A stretch of 7,373 nt of DNA from positions 1-7,373 of the forward strand of contig JAAZDI010000144.1 in NCBI GenBank assembly GCA_012512295.1. The letters run 5' to 3'. The stretch comes from Syntrophomonadaceae bacterium (GTDB lineage: Bacteria > Bacillota > Ch66 > Ch109). The position numbers and the translations under genes are program-made. Shown piece after piece: positions 1 through 5,736 of this stretch; the stretch's first letter is position 1; the number at the start of each line of letters is the position of its first letter. The notes under the pieces were generated by a model, which searched no databases, had not been told where the DNA came from, and saw nothing but the letters and a program-made list of their open reading frames with translations.

Positions 1-63
1 ATCTTCAATTGATCTAGCCTATTTCCTATCATTAAGTTGTTGTGATCTATGGTTGAGCTGTGT

Positions 64-100
64 ACCCGAGTGATTGAATAAAGTCACTCGGGTTATTTTT
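64..100 (+). terminator. Rho-independent terminator of an upstream gene
   Basis: A perfect 10-bp stem (ACCCGAGTGA at 64-73 with TCACTCGGGT at 84-93) has a 10-nt loop and is followed by a T-rich tail (93-100). The tail lies on the + strand side, so it ends a + strand gene lying left of the window. From the usual order around htrA-rlmH that gene may be walJ (yycJ), but none of it can be read here: positions 1-63 show no supportable coding sequence. Confidence 0.85.
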
Positions 101-144
101 CTGATCAATAAATGGGCAAACTAATAGCGCATTTGGCTTGACTC

Positions 145-150
145 TATAAT
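145..150 (+). promoter_or_regulatory. Candidate -10 element of the htrA-type gene
   Basis: A consensus TATAAT lies about 35 nt before the chosen start codon and just after the upstream terminator, the right place for a promoter. A good -35 is not visible at the proper distance: the TTGACT at 138-143 is only one base away from the -10 and would instead need a poor -10 (TTTTAA, 161-166). The exact promoter is therefore uncertain. Confidence 0.35.
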
Positions 151-185
151 AATCTAAACATTTTAATTTAGTGAGGCAGGTGGTA

Positions 186-1355
186 ATGTTGGAACAAGAG
201 AAAAATCAAGCACCCGGGAAACAACCAGCGGGCAAGAAACATCGTTTTTTACCGCTAGTTTTAGTCGCAGCGGGGTTGATTATCGCGGCCGGCTGGTTGC
301 TTCAAGCCTTACCGGAAGTCCAAAAGAAGCCGCAAATCAACCTTTTTAATTCCTCTGGTTCTATAACGCCAAAATTAGTAAACCAAGAAGCCGAGAAACA
401 AGCCGCTAATCCGGTGGTGTCCATTGCCCAGAAAATGTCTCCAGCGGTAACCGGAATTACTAGTATTCCGACTGACGGGCTGTTATCACGGACCGGGGAT
501 GAGGTAACCGGGTCAGGGGTGATTTTCGATGCCCAAAATGGGTATATTGTGACGAACAACCACGTGGTCGAGGGGGCAAGCCGAATTTTGGTAACCCTGG
601 CTGACGGCCGGGAGATTCCCGCGGAAATAATCGGCAAGGATTCCCACACTGACTTAGCGGTTCTCCAGGTCAAAGCCCCTAATTTAATTGCTGCTACGTT
701 TGGTGATTCTGATCGGGTTAGTGTCGGAGAAACAGCCGTGGCCATTGGCAATCCTCTGGGTATGCGGTTTGCCCGGTCCGTTACTGTCGGCGTAATCAGC
801 GGCATCAACCGAAAACTCAGCGGTGATGAAGGTAGTGCTTATCCCTTGCTGCAAACTGATGCGGCGATTAACCCCGGCAACAGTGGCGGTGCCCTGATTA
901 ATAGCCGAGGAGAAGTTATTGGTATCAACTCAGTCAAGATTGCCATGCCCGGGTTTGAAGGAATGGGGTTTGCCATCCCCAGCAATCAGGTTAAGCAAGT
1001 CATTGCCTCCTTGATTCAACATAAAGAGGTCGTTCGGCCGGCCCTTGGCGTGACCTTAAAGGGAGAAGTCACGGCAGAAGCAGCGGCCTATTACCATCTG
1101 CCGGTGGACTATGGTGTCGTGATAGAGGTTCATCCGACTAGTCCAGCGGATAAAGCCGGCCTGCGCCATATGGATATTATCATTGCCGTTGATGATCAGG
1201 TAATCCGGACCGCTGAAGAAATTCGGACCGCTATCTCCCAACATCAAGTCGGAGATACCGTTCAGGTCAAAGTGATTCGGGAGAAAAGAGCGATTGGCCG
1301 AGACGCCTATGAGGAAATGGTAATCCCGGTCATATTGGGCCGCCTTGAGGGGTAA
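186..1355 (+). CDS. htrA: HtrA/Do-type trypsin-like serine protease, membrane-anchored, with PDZ domain
   Basis: This is an envelope quality-control protease of the HtrA/DegP (S1C) family, which degrades or handles misfolded exported proteins. The product is 389 aa from the ATG at 186. A basic N-terminus is followed by one membrane segment at about residues 20-40, so the catalytic part should lie outside the cell membrane. The trypsin-like domain (about 80-280) carries the triad: His in TNNHVVEG (H126), Asp in SHTDLAVL (D156) and Ser in NPGNSGGAL (S233). A single PDZ domain follows at about 285-375. An in-frame GTG at 171 would add five residues, but it overlaps the ribosome binding site GAGGCAGGTGG (173-183), so the ATG at 186 is preferred. 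In Bacillus the paralogue at this place, before rlmH, is htrC/yyxA, so the symbol is a family name rather than a strict orthologue call. Confidence 0.95.
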   Translation: MLEQEKNQAPGKQPAGKKHRFLPLVLVAAGLIIAAGWLLQALPEVQKKPQINLFNSSGSITPKLVNQEAEKQAANPVVSIAQKMSPAVTGITSIPTDGLLSRTGDEVTGSGVIFDAQNGYIVTNNHVVEGASRILVTLADGREIPAEIIGKDSHTDLAVLQVKAPNLIAATFGDSDRVSVGETAVAIGNPLGMRFARSVTVGVISGINRKLSGDEGSAYPLLQTDAAINPGNSGGALINSRGEVIGINSVKIAMPGFEGMGFAIPSNQVKQVIASLIQHKEVVRPALGVTLKGEVTAEAAAYYHLPVDYGVVIEVHPTSPADKAGLRHMDIIIAVDDQVIRTAEEIRTAISQHQVGDTVQVKVIREKRAIGRDAYEEMVIPVILGRLEG

Positions 1356-1377
1356 GGAAGAAGAGGACGGCCCTTTT
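1337..1377 (+). terminator. Possible weak terminator of the htrA-type gene
   Basis: GGGCCG (1337-1342, inside the last codons) can pair with CGGCCC (1368-1373), followed by TTTT (1374-1377). The loop is long (25 nt) and the T-run short, so termination would be inefficient. A second GGAAGC/GCTTCC hairpin lies just downstream (1394-1422). Confidence 0.3.
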
Positions 1378-1422
1378 GCTTCCCCCGATTAAAGGAAGCA
1401 GTCTGACGGTTCTTTTGCTTCC
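1354..1422. repeat. Imperfect tandem repeat, unit about 39 bp, two copies
   Basis: The 18-nt block GACGGnnCTTTTGCTTCC occurs at 1366-1383 (nn = CC) and at 1405-1422 (nn = TT), exactly 39 bp apart. The block AAGGAAG precedes both (1354-1360 and 1392-1398). In each copy GGAAG can pair with CTTCC to form a hairpin. This looks like a diverged tandem duplication behind the protease gene, and its role is unknown. Confidence 0.6.
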
Positions 1423-1494
1423 AAAATTATAGTTCGGCCGCAGATTATGGAAATCCATTATTCCATTCTTTTTTCACTCTTCGTTTCTTCACGA

Positions 1495-1520
1495 TCACCT
1501 GGACAGTTAGCCTGTCCCCC
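1495..1520. repeat. Hairpin repeat, copy 1 (GGACAG/CTGTCC, REP-like)
   Basis: This is the first of two near-identical 26-bp copies. Its core is TCACC, then an inverted repeat GGACAG (1501-1506) - 5-nt loop - CTGTCC (1512-1517), then a C-run. Short intergenic palindromes with GGGACAG/CTGTCCC arms resemble repeats that are mobilised by or associated with Y1-type (REP-associated) transposases in several bacterial groups. That link is from memory of the family, and no such transposase is present in this window. Confidence 0.7.
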
Positions 1521-1547
1521 CTGTCTCCATACTACCGATTAACTTTC

Positions 1548-1573
1548 TCACCGGGACAGTAAACCTGTCCCCC
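1548..1573. repeat. Hairpin repeat, copy 2 (GGGACAG/CTGTCCC, REP-like)
   Basis: The second copy lies exactly 53 bp after the first and matches it in all but a few positions (one base before the arm, two or three in the loop). Here the arm is one base longer: GGGACAG (1553-1559) with CTGTCCC (1565-1571) around a 5-nt loop, again followed by a C-run. It ends 16 bp before the rlmH -10 hexamer and occupies the place where a -35 would be. Confidence 0.7.
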
Positions 1574-1585
1574 TATCCTACTCTT

Positions 1586-1594
1586 TGTTATAAT
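1586..1594 (+). promoter_or_regulatory. Extended -10 promoter for rlmH (and the genes behind it)
   Basis: TGTTATAAT is a perfect TGn-TATAAT extended -10 (TG 1586-1587, TATAAT 1589-1594). The -35 position falls in the hairpin repeat ending at 1573 and has no good match, which extended -10 promoters tolerate. It would give a leader of about 28 nt before the ATG at 1629. Confidence 0.6.
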
Positions 1595-1628
1595 GACACT
1601 AAACCTTTGGTTTAGGAAGGATATCCTG

Positions 1629-2114
1629 ATGTTAATTCGTCTCATCACTGTCGGTAAGCTAAAAGAAAAGTACCTGCGAGAAGGCGTAGCCGAATATGTT
1701 AAACGTCTGCAGGTTTATACCCGGGTGCAGCTGGTCGAAATACCAGATCAAAGAATTCCGGAAGGGGCTTCCTCAGCCGAAGAGCAGATAGTTTTGGCCA
1801 GGGAAGGTGAGGGAATTTTAAAGTATCTCGGGTCACCTGGTACCGGAGTAGTCGTGGCCCTGGACCGTCAGGGGCAAAGCTTTACCTCCGAGGAACTGGC
1901 ACTCTGGCTGCAGGCAACTATGTTGCGGGGGCAAAGTGAGATTAATTGGGTTATCGGTGGCACCCTGGGGCTTGACCCAAAGGTACTGGAGCGGGCAGAT
2001 TTACGGTTGTCTTTTTCGCGGCTGACTTTTCCCCATCAGTTAATGCGGTTAATTCTTTTAGAACAAATTTACCGCGGATTTAAGATTTTGCGGAATGAAC
2101 CTTATCATAAGTGA
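1629..2114 (+). CDS. rlmH: 23S rRNA (pseudouridine1915-N3)-methyltransferase RlmH
   Basis: RlmH is a small SPOUT-fold enzyme that methylates pseudouridine 1915 in helix 69 of 23S rRNA on the assembled ribosome, using S-adenosylmethionine. The product is 161 aa, close to the usual 155-160. The N-terminus (MLIRLITVGKLKEKYL) is typical. The C-terminal half carries the SAM-binding knot motif (VIGGTLGL), the segment SFSRLTFPHQLMRLILLEQ and the hallmark C-terminus ending in YHK. An in-frame ATG at 1593 would add 12 residues but lies inside the -10 hexamer. The ATG at 1629 has AGGAAGG at 1614-1620, 8 nt upstream, and matches the family start. An HtrA-type protease gene directly upstream is the order known from Firmicutes near the origin. 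The 3' end (TATCATAAGTGA) matches most of the core used as the SCC attachment site in staphylococcal rlmH. Confidence 0.97.
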   Translation: MLIRLITVGKLKEKYLREGVAEYVKRLQVYTRVQLVEIPDQRIPEGASSAEEQIVLAREGEGILKYLGSPGTGVVVALDRQGQSFTSEELALWLQATMLRGQSEINWVIGGTLGLDPKVLERADLRLSFSRLTFPHQLMRLILLEQIYRGFKILRNEPYHK

Positions 2115-2132
2115 GGGAAAGGCATTATTAAT

Positions 2133-2330
2133 ATGAACACCGCTAAAAAGATTTTATTAAAACTTATAGATGAAATTCCAGAAAGCCAAATTCCGGAAGT
2201 TATTAATTTTATCAGTTTTTTGAAGACAAAAAAAGATAATCAGGTATTTAAAGATTTAGAGCTGGTAAGTGAAAGCAGTATGGGTTTTTGGAATAACGAC
2301 ATTGATGATGCGGTATGGAATGATGTATAA
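2133..2330 (+). CDS. Small antitoxin of a PemK/MazF-type toxin-antitoxin pair
   Basis: The product is 65 aa. Its helical N-terminal part (about 1-36, with the IPESQIPEVINFISFLK segment) resembles the DUF2281-like small proteins that precede MazF/PemK toxins. The acidic, Trp-containing tail (FWNNDIDDAVWNDV) resembles the toxin-binding tails of such antitoxins. Neutralisation of the following toxin by direct binding is inferred from the family and the context. The gene begins 18 nt after rlmH; GAGGGAAAGG (2113-2122) overlaps the rlmH stop and serves as ribosome binding site, so it is probably co-transcribed with rlmH. Its end overlaps the toxin start by 8 nt. Base composition is clearly more AT-rich than rlmH or glnS, suggesting acquisition. 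The frame looks intact. Confidence 0.75.
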   Translation: MNTAKKILLKLIDEIPESQIPEVINFISFLKTKKDNQVFKDLELVSESSMGFWNNDIDDAVWNDV

Positions 2331-2654
2331 TCAAGGAGATATATTGCTGATTCCTATACCATTTAGTGATTTAACCTCTAGTAAGAAAAGACCGGTACTT
2401 GTTTTGTCAAATAATGACTACAACAGAAAAACAGAAGATATTATTGTGGCAGCAGTTACTTCAAACATCACATCAAAGGATTATAATATCTCATTTCAAA
2501 TAAGGATATGCAAGAAGGAAATTTGCTTGTTAAGTCCTGCGTAAGAATGGATAAAATATATACACTTTCACAGAGTATTGTTATCAAAAAGTTTGGAACG
2601 GTTAAGCCTGAAGTTATGAACAAGATAAGAGAAAAGTTGGGCAAACTCATATAA
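2323..2654 (+). pseudogene. PemK/MazF-family toxin, frameshifted
   Basis: PemK/MazF toxins are sequence-specific endoribonucleases that cut mRNA. The first part reads MYNQGDILLIPIPFSD and then KKRPVLVLSN and VAAVTSN, all typical of the family. After about 59 residues the reading frame leaves family sequence and stops at 2544. From about 2502 the family sequence continues in another frame: DMQEGNLLVKSCVRMDKIY (from 2505) down to a stop at 2652-2654. Adding one A to the AAA at 2498-2500 would restore a single 110-aa protein, the normal family length, reading SFQNKDMQEGNL across the join. This is therefore a one-base deletion in a short A-run, or a sequencing error. The start overlaps the antitoxin stop (ATGATG at 2320-2325), implying translational coupling. 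As read, the protein lacks its C-terminal third and is probably inactive. Confidence 0.85.
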
Positions 2655-2681
2655 TAACAGGACAATATTCCTGTTATTTTT
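2653..2681 (+). terminator. Rho-independent terminator after the toxin
   Basis: A perfect 10-bp stem (AATAACAGGA at 2653-2662 with TCCTGTTATT at 2669-2678), a 6-nt loop and a T-run through 2681 overlap the restored toxin stop codon. The stem is AT-rich but complete. That it follows directly on the restored stop supports the frameshift interpretation of the toxin. Confidence 0.75.
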
Positions 2682-2712
2682 ATAGATACTATAATTTTTA
2701 TAGATACTATAA
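2677..2712. repeat. Perfect 18-bp tandem duplication
   Basis: TTTTTATAGATACTATAA occurs twice back to back (2677-2694 and 2695-2712). Each copy contains the palindrome TATAG-ATA-CTATA. The first copy overlaps the tail of the toxin terminator. Each copy plus the next base yields a TATAAT hexamer (2690-2695, 2708-2713), so the duplication may also have doubled a -10 element upstream of glnS. Confidence 0.9.
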
Positions 2713-2713
2713 T
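2690..2713 (+). promoter_or_regulatory. Candidate -10 elements for glnS
   Basis: Two TATAAT hexamers 18 bp apart lie 65-90 nt before the glnS start. Neither has a convincing -35 at 16-18 bp. An alternative is TAGACA at 2717-2722 (5 of 6 to TTGACA) with a poor -10 near 2740. Some promoter is expected here because a terminator precedes, but which hexamer is used is unclear. No T-box, specifier stem or antiterminator is visible in the short leader. Confidence 0.3.
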
Positions 2714-2778
2714 TATTAGACATGGCAACTGTTAATTAATAGCAGTCTTTGCACCAATTAATGAGGAGTGTGGCTTTG

Positions 2779-4497
2779 ATGACAGATAATAATCCAGCCG
2801 TGCCGGTTAATTTCATTCAGAATATTATTACGGAAGACTTGAAGAATAATAAAAATGGCGGTCGGGTACACACCCGTTTTCCGCCTGAACCGAACGGCTA
2901 TTTGCACATCGGGCATGCTAAATCCATCTGCCTTAATTTTGGTCTGGCTTTGGCCAACGCTGGTCTGTGTAATCTGCGATTTGACGATACCAATCCCAGT
3001 AAAGAAGAGGTCGAGTACGTCGAGTCAATCAAGGCAGATGTCCGTTGGCTGGGTTTTGATTGGGAAGACCGATTGTTTTATGCCTCTGATTACTTTGATA
3101 AATTTTACGAGTATGCGGTCGAACTGATTAAAGCCGGCAAGGCCTATGTCTGTGACTTGAGTCCTCAGGAAATTAGGGAGTACCGCGGGACCCTGACCGA
3201 ACCAGGCAAGGATAGCCCATACCGAACCCGTACGGTTGAAGAAAACCTTGATTTATTTGAACGAATGAGAGCTGGTGAATTCCCTGATGGTTCCCGGGTG
3301 CTGCGGGCCAAGATAGATATGGCCTCGCCTAACCTTAACCTGCGGGATCCGGTCTTATACCGAATTCTACGGACCACCCACCACCGAACTGGTGACCAGT
3401 GGTGCATTTATCCGATGTATGACTTTGCCCATCCCATTTCAGATGCTTTAGAAGGTATTACCCATTCGATTTGTACGCTGGAATTTGAGGACCACCGTCC
3501 GTTATATGATTGGGTCTTAGATAATATTAATATCGACTATGCTAAGGACGTTAAGAGCCGGCCCCAGCAGATTGAGTTTGCCCGGCTGAACCTGAGCTAC
3601 ACTGTGATGAGTAAGCGGAAGCTGCGGGAATTGGTGGAGCAGCAATACGTTAACGGCTGGGATGATCCCCGGATGCCGACTATCTCCGGGCTGCGACGAC
3701 GGGGTTATACCCCAGAGGCGATTCGCGATTTTTGTGAGCGGATCGGGGTGGCCAAGCGTAATAGCGTGGTGGATATTGCCCTGCTCGAGCACTGCGTTCG
3801 AGAGGATTTAAACCAGCGGGCCCCTCGGGTGATGGCAGTTTTACGTCCCTTGCGCGTGATTATTGACAATTACCCAGAAGGCCAGGTGGAATGGCTGGAA
3901 ACCGACAATAATCCGGAGAATCCGTCGATGGGTACGAGAAAGATTCCCTTTTCTCGGGTCATCTATATTGAACAGGAAGACTTCATGGAAAACCCGCCGA
4001 AAAAGTTTTTCCGTCTCGCACCAGGCCGGGAGATTCGGCTGAAGAGTGCCTATATCATTAAGTGCGAGCGGGTGGTCAAGGACGAGCAAACCGGGAAGAT
4101 TCTGGAGCTTCATTGCACCTATGACCCGGAATCCAAAAGCGGCGGGGTCAACAGCGGCCGAAAAGTCAAAGGGACCTCCCACTGGGTTTCCGCGGCGCAC
4201 GCCCTGAAAGCAGAAGTCCGTCTGTATGACCAGCTCTTCCAGGTGGAAAACCCGGACAACGAAGCGGATGGAGCTGATTTCAAAGCCCACCTTAATCCCA
4301 ATTCGTTAGAAAGACTAACGGGGTGCCTGGTCGAACCGAGTTTAGCTGACGCCCAGCCTGGGAATCGGTACCAGTTCTTAAGACAGGGCTATTTTTGTGT
4401 GGATCCCGATTCCACCAAGGAGACCCTGGTCTTTAACCGGATCGTCTCCCTGCGGGACACTTGGGCCAAGATCCAGAAAACGGAGAAGAGCGGGTAG
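2779..4497 (+). CDS. glnS: Glutaminyl-tRNA synthetase
   Basis: GlnRS joins glutamine to tRNA-Gln using ATP, a class I aminoacyl-tRNA synthetase acting in the cytoplasm. The product is 572 aa, slightly longer than the 554 aa of E. coli. It shows the ATP-binding PEPNGYLHIGH segment (about 37-47), RFDDTNP (about 68-74), the conserved block ending DALEGITHS (about 222-230), VMSKRKL as the KMSKS-type loop (about 276-282) and GWDDPRMPTISGLRRRGY (about 293-310). Two C-terminal anticodon-binding beta-barrels follow, ending in LRDTWAK as in the bacterial enzyme. GAGGAG at 2763-2768 lies about 10 nt before the ATG at 2779; the upstream in-frame TTG (2749) and ATG (2761) overlap or precede this site and are rejected. 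Many Firmicutes lack GlnRS and use GatCAB amidation instead, so its presence is informative. Confidence 0.98.
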   Translation: MTDNNPAVPVNFIQNIITEDLKNNKNGGRVHTRFPPEPNGYLHIGHAKSICLNFGLALANAGLCNLRFDDTNPSKEEVEYVESIKADVRWLGFDWEDRLFYASDYFDKFYEYAVELIKAGKAYVCDLSPQEIREYRGTLTEPGKDSPYRTRTVEENLDLFERMRAGEFPDGSRVLRAKIDMASPNLNLRDPVLYRILRTTHHRTGDQWCIYPMYDFAHPISDALEGITHSICTLEFEDHRPLYDWVLDNINIDYAKDVKSRPQQIEFARLNLSYTVMSKRKLRELVEQQYVNGWDDPRMPTISGLRRRGYTPEAIRDFCERIGVAKRNSVVDIALLEHCVREDLNQRAPRVMAVLRPLRVIIDNYPEGQVEWLETDNNPENPSMGTRKIPFSRVIYIEQEDFMENPPKKFFRLAPGREIRLKSAYIIKCERVVKDEQTGKILELHCTYDPESKSGGVNSGRKVKGTSHWVSAAHALKAEVRLYDQLFQVENPDNEADGADFKAHLNPNSLERLTGCLVEPSLADAQPGNRYQFLRQGYFCVDPDSTKETLVFNRIVSLRDTWAKIQKTEKSG

Positions 4498-4538
4498 ACT
4501 TTTTTAGGCTGCTAAACAGTACCCAAGTCCCTAAAGGT

Positions 4539-4580
4539 CAGCTTCCAAGTAGTCGGAAACTGCTTCTCTTTTACTTTTTT
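4539..4580 (+). terminator. Possible glnS terminator
   Basis: CAG-C-TTCC (4539-4546) pairs with GGAA-A-CTG (4555-4562) with one mismatch around an 8-nt loop, followed by a T-rich stretch (4563-4580) ending in six T. It is weak by stem strength but well placed 42 nt after the glnS stop. Confidence 0.45.
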
Positions 4581-4666
4581 ATTGGCAATCCAAAGAGATG
4601 CCTTAACAGAGATGCAAATAATAGGAATTAGCTAGATAAACCGGACGGTAAGCTTGTACACCCTGT

Positions 4667-4695
4667 CCCTCCTTCATTGAAGTGAGGGCTTTTTT
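4667..4695 (+). terminator. Rho-independent terminator
   Basis: CCCTC-CTTC (4667-4675) pairs with GAAG-T-GAGGG (4679-4688), nine pairs with one bulged T, closed by a 3-nt loop and followed by C and six T (4690-4695). It is a stronger stem than the one nearer glnS and probably ends the glnS transcript as a second terminator. Confidence 0.75.
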
Positions 4696-4771
4696 GTTTA
4701 ACCGAAAAAAGAATGGATTGAACAATGGATGGGTATCCCAATAATAGTAAAAGTATGTTATTCTATATTTA

Positions 4772-4799
4772 CTGACAAATAACAACAGAGTGGTACATA
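4772..4799 (+). promoter_or_regulatory. Candidate promoter of the REC-CheX/CheX operon
   Basis: CTGACA (4772-4777, 5 of 6 to TTGACA) is followed after 16 bp by TACATA (4794-4799), preceded by TGG (4791-4793), giving an extended -10. It lies downstream of the terminator and would give a leader of about 65 nt before the ATG at 4870. No flagellar-type (SigD/FliA) promoter consensus was recognised. Confidence 0.45.
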
Positions 4800-4869
4800 T
4801 TTTTTCAAGCAACTCTTTCTCCTCAATCCTACATTTTAAAAGGCAAAATACATAAAGGCAGGTGTAATA

Positions 4870-5736
4870 ATGGAAAAGGTTAGAGTATTGGTCGTTGATG
4901 ATTCGCCGTTCTCCTGCAGCATTATTTCTGATGCACTGACTGAAGGCGGATTCGAAGTAGTGGGTACGGCGAACAGTCTGGAAGAGGCTGTGGAACAGTA
5001 TCGCCGGCACCGGCCAGACGTAGTGACGATGGATATCGTGATGCCCGGAGCGGATGGATTGGAGTGTATCCGGGTTCTAAGAGTCGAAGATCCTAATCTA
5101 AAAGTCATTATTATTAGTTCCATGAAAGATGATGAACTGGTCCAGGAGGCTAGAAAACTGCACGTGGCCGGATACCTGCAAAAACCGCTGGACAATGAAG
5201 CTTTAATTGCCGCGATTAATCGAATAATGGCTCCGGATGAAATATTTGAGCTATTGGACAGCATGTACCTGGATGCCTTTAAGGACGCTTTAGCCAACAC
5301 CATGACAAAGGTTACCAAGACGTTAACGGAATTCAGTGACAGCAGAACGGTCACTGCGGTTCAGTATCGGTCTCTAGGCGTGGCGGTTGTGGTTGGGATC
5401 GTCGGCCGCTACTCTGGCCGGATGATTTTTGATTTAGCCCCTCAGTCTGCCGAAGAATTAGCCCGAGTTGCCCTTAAACGTGACCCGAAAAACCAAGATG
5501 AAATCTTAGCGACGGTTGGTGAGCTTGCGAATATAATTTGTGGCAATGCTTGCTCCGCTTTAAATCGGAAGCACCGGGAATTTGGATTGCGAGTTACTCC
5601 TCCAAGCATATTTCATGGCACGTCGTCAGAAATTTCCAGTCCTAACGTGGAAAGCAAACTGGTTAACTCAGAAACCGGTTTTGGCCAAATTATTTTGGAC
5701 ATCGGTTTTCAGCGGGGGACAGAAGCATGGACGTAA
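4870..5736 (+). CDS. Response regulator receiver fused to a CheX-like phosphatase domain
   Basis: The 288-aa product has an N-terminal CheY-like receiver (about 1-120): acidic pair D10/D11, phospho-acceptor D55 (in VTMDIVMPG), S83/S84 and K105 (in QKPLD), so all key residues are present. The C-terminal part (about 130-288) is a CheC/CheX-like domain: GIVGRYSGRMIFDL (176-189), then GELANIICGNA with E218 and N221 forming the ExxN motif that CheX and CheC use to dephosphorylate CheY-P, then PPSIFHG (244-250). One protein thus combines a phosphorylatable receiver with a likely receiver phosphatase. Self- or partner dephosphorylation in chemotaxis is inferred. AGGCAGGTG (4856-4864) is the ribosome binding site. 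The end overlaps the next gene by 10 nt, indicating translational coupling. No cheA, cheW or flagellar gene is in the window, so the cognate kinase is unknown. Confidence 0.88.
   Translation: MEKVRVLVVDDSPFSCSIISDALTEGGFEVVGTANSLEEAVEQYRRHRPDVVTMDIVMPGADGLECIRVLRVEDPNLKVIIISSMKDDELVQEARKLHVAGYLQKPLDNEALIAAINRIMAPDEIFELLDSMYLDAFKDALANTMTKVTKTLTEFSDSRTVTAVQYRSLGVAVVVGIVGRYSGRMIFDLAPQSAEELARVALKRDPKNQDEILATVGELANIICGNACSALNRKHREFGLRVTPPSIFHGTSSEISSPNVESKLVNSETGFGQIILDIGFQRGTEAWT

Larger units (their letters stand above)
4498..4869. other. Gene-free spacer between glnS and the chemotaxis pair
   Basis: This 372-nt stretch holds two terminator-like hairpins (4539-4580 and 4667-4695), a short direct repeat AGAGATGC (4594-4601 and 4608-4615), a promoter candidate (4772-4799) and the ribosome binding site of the next gene. 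No credible small coding sequence was seen on either strand. Confidence 0.7.

Noticed and set aside
2..73. Open frame from the left edge to a TGA at 71-73 as the end of an upstream gene
   Set aside because: It extends into the terminator stem, is too short to judge and shows no recognisable residues.
2490..2510. Programmed ribosomal frameshift in the toxin gene
   Set aside because: There is no slippery heptamer or long A-run and no evident stimulatory structure; a plain one-base deletion (or read error) explains it.
4580..4695. Possible c-di-GMP-I (GEMM) riboswitch before the chemotaxis pair (GGCAATCC and ATGCAAA recall GGCAAACC and ACGCAAA, with a terminator behind)
   Set aside because: The conserved GGGACGC core, the P2/P3 helix pairs and the correct spacing are missing, and the candidate promoter for the chemotaxis pair lies downstream of the terminator.
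4603..5354. Long open frames on the - strand across the spacer and the receiver gene
   Set aside because: They lie opposite a clear response-regulator coding sequence and terminator elements and encode low-complexity serine-rich or aromatic-rich strings with no family resemblance.
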